The translations under genes were made by a program, and so were the position numbers. The notes beneath the pieces are model-generated. The model was not told the DNA's origin, did no database searches, and saw only the letters and a list, made by a program, of their open reading frames with translations. A stretch of DNA of 8,939 nucleotides from Acidobacteriaceae bacterium (GTDB lineage Bacteria; Acidobacteriota; Terriglobia; Terriglobales; Acidobacteriaceae). The stretch's first letter is position 1. Every line of letters begins with the position of its first letter. The stretch is taken from positions 1-8,939 of the forward strand of contig PKYX01000403.1 of NCBI GenBank assembly GCA_003132825.1, given 5' to 3'. Shown in pieces: positions 1 through 5,751 of this stretch.

Positions 1-31
1 GAGTCTGCGGAGGCAGATCATCGCAGATAAA

Positions 32-418
32 CTATTTGCTGGTGCTGGCAGTTTCAGGGGCGGCGTCTCCCCCGATTTCGAGGACGTACTTCTTCCCGTG
101 CAACCGGATCTCAGAAAGTGACGGAGCGGCATTGCCATCGCTCGTGATTGAGTAACCGCTCGTCGACGGCGAGCGACCCGTATCCACCATGTGGGCCGGG
201 GTGGCAGCTATCACGGACTTGCCACGGAGAATATTCAGCTGCACGTTCGGGCCGTTGCCGTCCCATTGCACGGTGTAGGTCCCTGCCTTCAGTTGCGTAC
301 CGCCCAAGGTTACCGGGTCAGTAATGGTAAGAGTCCCTTTTTCGACCGCGAACGCGCTGGTTGCGAGCAGCAGGGCAATACCCAGCAGCAGGCTTTTCAA
401 GATGTTCGGTGTCTTCAT
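32..418 (-). CDS. small secreted protein of unknown function (acidobacterial type)
   Basis: This encodes a 128-aa protein. Residues 1-24 form a clear Sec signal peptide: basic start MKTPNILK, a Leu/Ala-rich core, and a likely signal peptidase I cut after SAFA. The mature part of about 104 residues is beta-rich, with segments such as KGTLTITDPVTLGGTQL, AGTYTVQWDG and LSEIRLHGKKYVLEIG, and a polar Ser/Thr tail. It has no cysteines or catalytic motif. I recall proteins of this build being frequent, often in many copies, in acidobacterial genomes; their function is not known. The ATG at 418 is chosen because a strong Shine-Dalgarno (GGGAGG) lies 7 nt upstream and the signal peptide starts there. 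A perfect 7-bp hairpin sits just before that site. The gene appears monocistronic; any terminator lies at or beyond the left window edge. The export prediction is strong, but the function is unassigned. Confidence 0.85.
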   Translation of the reverse strand: MKTPNILKSLLLGIALLLATSAFAVEKGTLTITDPVTLGGTQLKAGTYTVQWDGNGPNVQLNILRGKSVIAATPAHMVDTGRSPSTSGYSITSDGNAAPSLSEIRLHGKKYVLEIGGDAAPETASTSK

Positions 419-430
419 ATAATTCCTCCC

Positions 431-451
431 TTTCCCGAGTCATGCGGGAAA
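431..451 (-). promoter_or_regulatory. hairpin in 5' leader of the small secreted protein gene
   Basis: Arms TTTCCCG (431-437) and CGGGAAA (445-451) are perfect 7-bp complements around a 7-nt loop. On the minus-strand transcript the hairpin ends 12 nt before the ATG and directly abuts the GGGAGG ribosome-binding site. It has no T-run, so it is not a terminator. Roles in translation control or mRNA stability are inferred. Confidence 0.45.
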
Positions 452-483
452 CCATGTTGCGCGCGGCCTGGGTTCAACCCCGG

Positions 484-506
484 CGGGAGGACTTGCGTTT
501 CTCCCG
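484..506. repeat. inverted repeat in intergenic region
   Basis: CGGGAG (484-489) and CTCCCG (501-506) are perfect 6-bp complements separated by 11 nt. The repeat lies about 70-90 bp upstream of the minus-strand small secreted protein gene, so it could be part of its leader or an operator. Nearby, GGGTTCAACCC (471-481) is another short palindrome. No function can be assigned. Confidence 0.3.
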
Positions 507-689
507 AAAAGGTCTAGAATCCTGCATCGGGGTTAAACGAAAGAAGCCCAGGCCGCAAAGCCATGTGCTCTCTGCTCGGGGACTGTGTTCACGCCAAGGC
601 GCCAAACCAAGAGTGAAAACGGTCCCTTTAACCCCTGAATATTTTTCCGGGAATCGCGGCAGGATGCTTCGCCTCGCCCCCCGGTGTCG

Positions 690-794
690 CTAGATACGCA
701 TCGGCCGATCCAACAGTTCCATGCGTTTGTTCCTCTGCTTCCGAGCGTAAAGCTTCGGCCGCTTCCGCTTCTTCGATTGCGAACGATGACCCAT
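690..794 (-). CDS. very basic 34-aa mini-protein, unrecognised
   Basis: This is an uninterrupted ATG-to-TAG frame of 34 codons. The protein begins MGHRSQSKKRKRPKLYARKQ and continues with an Arg/Lys-rich stretch ending in PMRI. It holds 14 Lys/Arg plus one His against only two acidic residues, a net charge near +12, similar to the smallest ribosomal proteins and other RNA-binding mini-proteins. Codon choice is gene-like: Lys is AAG five times out of six and CGG is used repeatedly, while other frames of this region give nothing sensible. An in-frame TAG at 825-827 limits the upstream extent, and this is the only ATG in the frame; a TTG at 815 is an alternative start. The ribosome-binding site is weak (GGGAAG, 6 nt before ATG). 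It does not match bL34, bL36, Thx or the COX24/AURKAIP1-like mini-proteins as I remember them. It stands alone, 271 bp upstream of the secreted protein gene, in an otherwise gene-free region. It could still be a chance ORF. Confidence 0.5.
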   Translation of the reverse strand: MGHRSQSKKRKRPKLYARKQRNKRMELLDRPMRI

Positions 795-826
795 CGCAAT
801 CTTCCCGAAATCCAAACGGCTGGGCT

Positions 827-846
827 AGTGGGAATCGTCACCCACT
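827..846. repeat. short hairpin upstream of the basic mini-protein ORF
   Basis: AGTGGG (827-832) and CCCACT (841-846) are perfect complements around an 8-nt loop. The hairpin lies 33 nt upstream of the ORF's ATG on the minus strand and next to the palindrome at 851-864. It may belong to a 5' leader or a regulatory site. The arrangement is seen in the sequence; any role is inference. Confidence 0.3.
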
Positions 847-850
847 GCTC

Positions 851-864
851 ATGACAACTGTCAT
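851..864. promoter_or_regulatory. operator-like perfect palindrome
   Basis: ATGACAACTGTCAT consists of two perfect 6-bp half sites (ATGACA/TGTCAT) with a 2-nt centre, the size and symmetry typical of a site for a dimeric helix-turn-helix repressor. On the minus strand it contains TTGTCA, close to a -35 box, but no good -10 follows at 16-18 bp. It lies 57 bp upstream of the basic 34-aa ORF. The binding protein cannot be named from sequence alone. Confidence 0.35.
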
Positions 865-1210
865 CCCGCCAAAGTCCGCGCTACCCATCGCATTCGACGC
901 GCCGCGAAGCCCGCCGTTAGCAAAAAGCGTTTTTCGGACTACATTCGCGATCCGCGTACCCCATTCTTCTTTCCTGCTTAGATGCGCGCAACCAAGTCCT
1001 GATGCGATCATCGGCCGTTTTTGACGACTCTTAGAGGGCACGTGGGGAGCCAAATCCAGGCCGTGTCAAGTCACGGAGAAATTGGGGGATAGATGTCGAG
1101 TCGTGCGATCGCGGCCGGGAAGGTGTCCAAGTCCGGGAAGGGAATGTCCGCCAATGGACAGCCCACAGAAAGATGCTGTGTGAGTAGGACTGTCGAGCGC
1201 AAGAAAAAGA
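865..1210. other. gene-free intergenic region upstream of kdsC
   Basis: No credible gene was found here on either strand; the open frames lack protein-like composition and ribosome-binding sites. It holds small structured pieces. CCGTG (1061-1065) and CACGG (1072-1076) form a 5-bp hairpin. A repeated CCGGGAAG occurs at 1115-1122 and 1133-1140, and each copy is followed within a few bases by TGTCC. TGTCC (1145-1149) and GGACA (1156-1160) form a further inverted repeat. These could be regulatory sites for kdsC but carry no recognisable regulator signature. Confidence 0.4.
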
Positions 1211-1224
1211 ATGCCGGAGCGAGA

Positions 1225-1233
1225 TGCTAAAAT
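1225..1233 (+). promoter_or_regulatory. extended -10 promoter of kdsC (leaderless)
   Basis: TGCTAAAAT matches the extended -10 pattern TGnTATAAT with one mismatch. The hexamer TAAAAT ends 7 nt before the ATG at 1241, so transcription would start at or beside that A, giving a leaderless mRNA. No -35 box is visible at 17-18 bp, which fits an extended -10 promoter. There is also no Shine-Dalgarno near this ATG. Confidence 0.5.
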
Positions 1234-1240
1234 TCCCGCG

Positions 1241-1873
1241 ATGCCAAGAACAGAATCCGCCATCGCTCGCGCCAAGAAAATCAAACTGCTTCTTTTCGAT
1301 GTGGACGGCGTTCTCACGGATGGCAAATTATTCATCTTTCCCGCTCCTGCCGGAGCCCGGCAGCCGACGCACGAATCGGTTGCGAAGCCCACCGACCAGG
1401 GCGGATTCGGTTTCCTCAGCCAGAGTCTCATCGAGGCGAAGGGATTCCACGCGCATGACGGTACCGCGATCTCGCTCGCCCGTCTCGGCGGCATCAAGAC
1501 CGGGCTGATCACCAAGCGCATCTCCGAGACCGTCGCGCTCCGCGCCCGCGACCTTAAACTCGACTATGTCTACCAGGGCATTCAAGACAAGCGAACCGCC
1601 TTCGAACAAATTCTCGCGCAGGCCGGACTGCCGGCGAGCGATGCCGCATTTGTGGGAGACGACGTCATCGATCTGCCCGCGATGTGGCACTGCGGGCTGG
1701 CGATTGCCGTGGCCAATGCGCGCGCCGAAGTGAAGCAGGACTCTCACTATGTCACCCCGCACTCGGGGGGAGACGGTGCTCTGCGTGACGCGGTCGAGTA
1801 CATTCTCAAGGCGCAGGGAAAGTGGCGGCAGGTGGTCACGCAATACATCGGCGAACGTAGCCAGGGAAACTAG
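1241..1873 (+). CDS. kdsC: 3-deoxy-D-manno-octulosonate 8-phosphate phosphatase (KdsC), HAD superfamily
   Basis: This is a 210-aa cytoplasmic HAD phosphatase that hydrolyses Kdo-8-phosphate to Kdo and phosphate in lipopolysaccharide inner-core synthesis. HAD motif I is DVDGVLTDG (nucleophile Asp20, acid/base Asp22). Motif II is ITKRIS (Thr91), where KdsC usually has ITGR. Motif III is Lys117 in QDKRTAF and motif IV is GDDVID (Asp140, Asp141). The C-terminal part (AVANARAEVKQDSHYVTPHSGGDGALRDAVEYIL) also follows KdsC closely. It is longer than the usual 170-190 residues, mainly through an extra Gly/Pro-rich stretch between residues 30 and 68, in the beta-hairpin flap between motif I and the HDG segment. 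The ATG at 1241 is preferred over the in-frame ATG at 1211. The extended -10 box lies between the two, and homologues begin near MPRTESAIARAKKIKLLL. The gene is alone on its strand, with no kdsA, kdsB or kdsD beside it. Confidence 0.9.
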   Translation: MPRTESAIARAKKIKLLLFDVDGVLTDGKLFIFPAPAGARQPTHESVAKPTDQGGFGFLSQSLIEAKGFHAHDGTAISLARLGGIKTGLITKRISETVALRARDLKLDYVYQGIQDKRTAFEQILAQAGLPASDAAFVGDDVIDLPAMWHCGLAIAVANARAEVKQDSHYVTPHSGGDGALRDAVEYILKAQGKWRQVVTQYIGERSQGN

Positions 1874-1910
1874 CGGTGCGGGAAGACAGGCAGGTGAGCG
1901 TCGCGAAAGA

Positions 1911-1970
1911 ATTTGAAAACCCCACCCGTTGCCTGCTTGGGGCGTGCTCGGGTCGACAACTGGTGGGGTT
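1911..1970 (-). terminator. rho-independent terminator after the TPR gene
   Basis: GGTGGGGTT (1962-1970) and AACCCCACC (1918-1926) form a perfect 9-bp stem. It is extended by an inner 4-bp stem (CAAC/GTTG) across one mismatch, with a roughly 25-nt apical loop. On the minus strand the stem runs into TTTTCAAATT, a T-rich tail. It lies 119 nt past the TPR stop codon, between convergent genes. In the kdsC direction no T-run follows, so bidirectional action is less certain. Confidence 0.6.
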
Positions 1971-2088
1971 ACCGCGTCTCCTTACTCGCAGATGCTTTCA
2001 GGAGTATTTGTCCTAGATTAAACCCAACCTCACCTAAAAGTTCCTCCGCAGCGTGTAAAGTTTTGTAAATCATCGACATCCGGGAGTC

Positions 2089-2901
2089 TCATTCTGGAAT
2101 AGCCGGAGGATGTCCGGCCATCATCTGAGTAAAGCGCGGGTCCTTGCGCACTTCGGTGAACTCGGTGTCTTTGTAGACGTCGTCGATTTTCTTGTAACCC
2201 TCTTCCATGGCCCGGCGCAGGTGCTCGAGAGAACGTTCTGTCACTCCGGCCTTGGCGTACAGTTTGGCCATGACATAGTCGAAGTAGCCCCGGTCCTCGG
2301 GCGAGGGCAGTCGTGCCGAGACGCCGGTGCGAGAGTCGTGCTCCAAGACATCCGGATCAAGCTGCAGGGCCTTGGCATACGCCTCCGCCGCTTTTTCGAT
2401 TTCCTTCTTGGAGAAATACGCCGCCCCCAGATTGGTGTAATACGGAGCCGAGTTGCCGCGCAGCCGGATGGCGGTCTCGTACAGCTTGATGGCCTTCCCG
2501 TACCTTTTCAGTTCGTAGTAGTCCACGCCCAGATTGTTGTAGGCGTCGGCGAAATCGTGGTCGTCGTTGATGGCTCGCTCAAATTCTTTTTCCGACTCTC
2601 TCCAGTGCTCGATTTGCATTTCGGCAATGCCAATCCGGTTGTGCACCGAGGCATCATTCGGTTTCTTGGCGAGGGCGGCGTGGTAGTAGTCCAGGGCGTC
2701 CAGGTAAGCCTTTTCGGCGCGCAGCTGGTCTCCGCGTTCGATCAGATCCTCGAACGCGGCATCGGCTGGCGGCGGTTCGGCGCGCCTTCCCGGGACCTCT
2801 ACCACCTGCACTTGATTGGACGGCGGGGAGTCTTGTGCCCGGAGGCGCGGCGCGAGAAGAATGACTAGACCCATCAGGCAGGAAACAATTGGACGCCGCA
2901 T
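2089..2901 (-). CDS. exported tetratricopeptide-repeat protein
   Basis: This encodes 270 aa. Residues 1-22 form a signal peptide (MRRPIVSC, then a hydrophobic core, cut near RLRA/Q), followed by a Pro-rich linker to about residue 47. Four TPR units occupy roughly residues 49-82, 83-116, 117-150 and 151-184, with typical positions such as AYLDALDYYHAALAKKPND, ADAYNNLGVDYYELKRYGKA and APYYTNLGAAYFSKKEIEKA. A fifth, degenerate helical pair follows at about 205-238 and ends in KDPRFTQMM, a common end-of-array motif. TPRs are protein-docking scaffolds with no enzymatic function of their own. It follows the class A PBP gene by 62 bp on the same strand with its own good Shine-Dalgarno (GAGGTGA), so it is probably cotranscribed. 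A periplasmic role with peptidoglycan synthesis is an inference from this context. The partner is unknown. Confidence 0.88.
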   Translation of the reverse strand: MRRPIVSCLMGLVILLAPRLRAQDSPPSNQVQVVEVPGRRAEPPPADAAFEDLIERGDQLRAEKAYLDALDYYHAALAKKPNDASVHNRIGIAEMQIEHWRESEKEFERAINDDHDFADAYNNLGVDYYELKRYGKAIKLYETAIRLRGNSAPYYTNLGAAYFSKKEIEKAAEAYAKALQLDPDVLEHDSRTGVSARLPSPEDRGYFDYVMAKLYAKAGVTERSLEHLRRAMEEGYKKIDDVYKDTEFTEVRKDPRFTQMMAGHPPAIPE

Positions 2902-2915
2902 AATCTCACCTCAGC

Positions 2916-2936
2916 CTCTGGCAGCATCCGCCAGAG
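2916..2936 (-). promoter_or_regulatory. hairpin between PBP and TPR genes, next to the RBS
   Basis: CTCTGGC (2916-2922) and GCCAGAG (2930-2936) form a perfect 7-bp stem with a 7-nt loop. On the minus strand it ends 14 nt before the TPR gene's ATG, directly before its GAGGTGA site. No T-run follows, so it is unlikely to be a terminator. A role in mRNA processing, stability or translation control is inferred. Confidence 0.45.
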
Positions 2937-2963
2937 CGCCCTCGGCCAAACCCCGTCATGCCT

Positions 2964-5522
2964 TTACGGAGGGTTACCTGCACCATCCGGAGGTTTGGCT
3001 GGAGGATTGGACGGTTTGTCGGTTTTAAAGATACCCACGATTTTGCCAAAAAAACCCTTCTTTCTCTGTGCGTCATCGCTTTCGGCGGTGCTGGCAGGAC
3101 TGCCGGGCGGGGGAAGAGCCTTTTGCGATCCCAGCCCGAACATGCGGGAGAAAAAGCCGCCCGCGCTGGCCGCCTGGTCACAGGTCGCGTTGGGCTCGGT
3201 ACCGACAATGAATGCCGCACTGTAGTCATCCGGGCACGATGGCGTGGCCAGCCGATTGGTGAGCTTGTCCAGTTGCACATCCACCACTCCGGCAGGCTGG
3301 TCGAATGACTTCACATCCGTGTACTGCGGGAGGGCAACCGCCTTCTTCATGAATTCCGCCCAGATGGGTGCCGCCGTCTGCGCTCCGCTCAGTCGGATAT
3401 CACTGTAATCGTCAAAGCCCACCCACACGATGCATAGAAGATTGCTGGTGTAGCCGGCGAACCATCCATCGTGCGAAGTGCCGGTTTTTCCAGCCGCGGG
3501 TGCCGCAAAACCGCGCTGCCGAACTTCGTAGGCGGTGCCGAAGTTCAGCACGCCCTCCATCATGTTGGTCATCACGTAGGCGACCCGCGGGTCCATCACC
3601 TGGCGCTCGTCGGTCTTGAAATCAGTCACCACGTCGCCCACCGCATTGCGCACCGAATTCACCAGGATCGGCGAAAGCCGCAGGCCCCGATTGGCAAACA
3701 CCGTGTAGGCAGCCGCCATATCGAGCGGAGTCGCGTCATAGGAGCCTAATGCCATGGCGGGCGTCGGCTTCACCGAAATGATTCCGGCGGCTTTGGCCAG
3801 GTCCGCCACTTTGTCATATCCGGTTTCTTCGGCCAGCTTCACGGTCGCGTTATTGAGCGACATCGCCAAGGCATAACGCGCCGTCACTTCGCCGTGGTAC
3901 TCCTCCTTGTAGTTCCGGGGTTCGTAAATCTGGTCGCCGTAGGTGAAGGTGGTGGGCTCATCTTCGATCATCGACGCGGGAGTGAGAACCGGGTTCGCCC
4001 CGTCGAGCGCGCTATTCATGGCCGCGGCGTAAACGAAGGGCTTGAAAATCGATCCGGTTGGCCGTTTCGCCACCGCGTGGTCCAACTGGCTGAAGGCATA
4101 GTTCCGTCCGCCGACGAGCGCCAGCACTTCTCCGGTATGCGGGTTCATTGCCACCAGAGCCACCTGCGCCTGCGGTCCAGGTTCGACCTGGACTTCATAC
4201 TTGCCGCCCTTGCCGCCGACTTTGACGCGCTTGGTGCGTCGCTTGGTGACTGCATCGTCCACCAGTTTCATGCCCATATCGACCGCTTGGGCGGCCGCCT
4301 TCTGCAGATCAGGGTCGAGGGTGGTGTAGATGCGATAGGACTGGTCGTTCAACTGGCGTTCGTCCATCTTGCCGACGAGGGAATCACGAACCAGGTCGAC
4401 GAAGTAGGGCGCGTCACTGGCTTCCACGTTTGGAGGTGCGAGCTTCAGGGGCGCGGCCTTGGCCTTTTCGGCTTGTTCCGGAGTAATGGCGTGGGTTTCA
4501 ACCATGCTGTCCAGCACCAAATTGCGGCGCTCCAGCGCGCGCTCGGGATGCCGGTAGGGCGATAGATAGCTCGGCCGCTGAATGATTCCTGCGAGCAGCG
4601 CCGCTTCCGGCAGCGTGATGTCTTTGAGGTCTTTGTTGAAGTATGACTGCGAGGCCTCGGCAAAGCCGCTAATGGCGAATGAGCCGCGCTGGCCAAGATC
4701 CACCCAGTTGGCATAGATCTCGAAAATCTGCTGCTTGCCGAACTTGTGTTCCAGTTCCTCCGCAATCAACATTTCGGTGAGCTTGCGCTTGACCGTTTTT
4801 TCCTGGGTGAGAAAAAATCCTCGCGAAAGCTGCATGGTCAGGGTGGAGCCGCCTTGCTCGTGCCGCTGATGCGTGAAGTCAATCCAGGCAGCCTCGCCCA
4901 TGCGCACAAAATTCACGCCGCTATGCTGGAAGAAGCGCCGGTCTTCGATGGCGAGCACCGCATCGACCATGATTTTTGGGATCTGGTCGTATTTCACCAC
5001 TTCGCGTTTGGAACGCTGCCCGGCGTCAAACAACGCCGTGATCATTTGCGGTTCCAGTTCGTAGGCGCCAAGATCTCCGCCCTGTCCCGTGATCCGGGTG
5101 ACCTGCCCGTCGGGTGCGAAGATGGTGGCCGGCTCCTGGCTGTGGTAAGACTCCGGTCCAGGCCTGATCTCGACGCCGCCACTGACCAGGCGGTAGCTTC
5201 CCATGGCAGACTGCCCGTCACGGTCGGTGTAACCGGCATGACGCAGTTCGGCGACCATCTGCCGGACCTCAAGCTTTTCCCCCACACGCACGGTTTGTGG
5301 AAGAGCGTATATCTTGGCAGAATTGCTAAAGATCCCGCCTTTGAAGCGGGCATCAATGACGCGGTCGTATTTGACGTAGTAGTAGGAAAAAACGATGGCT
5401 CCGGCCGCCACCAGGCTGACAAACACGATCAAGGCGGTCCGGATCAGCGGATCGCCGAGGCGAGAACCCGCACCGTGCTTCGCCCCACTGCTGCTTTTCG
5501 GGATCTTGAGTCTAATGGCCAC
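2964..5522 (-). CDS. mrcB: class A penicillin-binding protein, PBP1b type (bifunctional murein synthase)
   Basis: This 852-aa inner-membrane enzyme polymerises lipid II into glycan strands and crosslinks the stem peptides. In order it has a basic cytoplasmic N-terminus, one membrane segment at about 28-50, and a UB2H-like domain at about 75-160 (GSYRLVSGGVEIRP; LEPQMI). Next comes a GT51 glycosyltransferase at about 172-355, with catalytic Glu193 in IEDRRFFQHSGV, then EQGGSTLTMQLSR and a conserved FGKQQIFEIYAN. The transpeptidase spans about 395-735, with Ser491-x-x-Lys494 (TGSIFKP), Ser555-Leu-Asn557 and Lys679-Thr-Gly (KTGTS). UB2H points to PBP1b rather than PBP1a; in Escherichia coli that domain binds LpoB, and no partner is visible here. 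The tail (about 785-852) is low-complexity with Phe/Gly and Pro/Lys blocks. The start is GTG at 5522, fixed by an upstream in-frame TAA at 5540-5538, and has no visible Shine-Dalgarno. The TPR gene follows in the same direction. Confidence 0.93.
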   Translation of the reverse strand: MAIRLKIPKSSSGAKHGAGSRLGDPLIRTALIVFVSLVAAGAIVFSYYYVKYDRVIDARFKGGIFSNSAKIYALPQTVRVGEKLEVRQMVAELRHAGYTDRDGQSAMGSYRLVSGGVEIRPGPESYHSQEPATIFAPDGQVTRITGQGGDLGAYELEPQMITALFDAGQRSKREVVKYDQIPKIMVDAVLAIEDRRFFQHSGVNFVRMGEAAWIDFTHQRHEQGGSTLTMQLSRGFFLTQEKTVKRKLTEMLIAEELEHKFGKQQIFEIYANWVDLGQRGSFAISGFAEASQSYFNKDLKDITLPEAALLAGIIQRPSYLSPYRHPERALERRNLVLDSMVETHAITPEQAEKAKAAPLKLAPPNVEASDAPYFVDLVRDSLVGKMDERQLNDQSYRIYTTLDPDLQKAAAQAVDMGMKLVDDAVTKRRTKRVKVGGKGGKYEVQVEPGPQAQVALVAMNPHTGEVLALVGGRNYAFSQLDHAVAKRPTGSIFKPFVYAAAMNSALDGANPVLTPASMIEDEPTTFTYGDQIYEPRNYKEEYHGEVTARYALAMSLNNATVKLAEETGYDKVADLAKAAGIISVKPTPAMALGSYDATPLDMAAAYTVFANRGLRLSPILVNSVRNAVGDVVTDFKTDERQVMDPRVAYVMTNMMEGVLNFGTAYEVRQRGFAAPAAGKTGTSHDGWFAGYTSNLLCIVWVGFDDYSDIRLSGAQTAAPIWAEFMKKAVALPQYTDVKSFDQPAGVVDVQLDKLTNRLATPSCPDDYSAAFIVGTEPNATCDQAASAGGFFSRMFGLGSQKALPPPGSPASTAESDDAQRKKGFFGKIVGIFKTDKPSNPPAKPPDGAGNPP

Positions 5523-5751
5523 AATCGATTCGCGAATTTAGCGCTGGAAACCGAACGGCTTACCCCCATCTTGGATGACGCGGAGCGCGCATGCGTTATC
5601 TCGCGTAGGAGCCCTTGCCAGACCCGCCGCACTCTCTCGGCGCGCCGATAGGCGGCGAACCGAGGGCCCGATCGAGCCCGGGTCCCAAACTGCCCTTGGG
5701 TATTCTAAATCAGTTGGAAACACGGCGCGATGTTTTGAGAGGAAAACCGCC
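5523..5751 (-). other. structured, gene-free spacer/leader upstream of the PBP gene
   Basis: No coding region was found here. Hairpin 1 has outer arms CTCGG (5636-5640) and CCGAG (5660-5664) and inner arms CGCCG (5643-5647) and CGGCG (5653-5657) around ATAGG. A GGGC/GCCC pair around CGATCG follows at about 5664-5679. Then CCCAA (5684-5688) and TTGGG (5696-5700) form another stem. ATTCGCGAAT (minus strand) near 5528-5537 is a perfect palindrome just before the PBP start. There is no clear promoter and no T-run after any stem. It may be a structured 5' leader of the PBP transcript or simply GC-rich spacer. Confidence 0.35.

Noticed and set aside
1..27. TCTGCG/CGCAGA stem after the secreted protein gene, considered as its terminator
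   Set aside because: Competing short pairings exist and any T-run would lie outside the window, so it cannot be judged.
466..486. tRNA T-arm-like GGGTTCAACCCC
   Set aside because: Flanking bases do not form a 5-bp T-stem and no acceptor, D or anticodon arms can be built around it; it is only a short palindrome.
922..934. AAAAA-GCG-TTTTT inverted repeat, considered as a terminator
   Set aside because: It has no GC stem and no gene ending nearby, so a terminator is not supported.
838..1053. 71-codon minus-strand frame upstream of the mini-ORF
   Set aside because: It has mixed composition, no ribosome-binding site and no recognisable pattern, and it spans the operator-like palindrome at its 3' end.
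2110..2868. 252-codon plus-strand open frame antisense to the TPR gene
   Set aside because: Val/Arg/Gly-rich composition from antisense reading; the minus frame shows signal peptide and TPR repeats.
4746..5651. 301-codon plus-strand open frame antisense to the PBP gene
   Set aside because: Its protein has no domain-like pattern, and the opposite strand encodes an intact PBP with all catalytic motifs; this is a shadow of high-GC codon structure.
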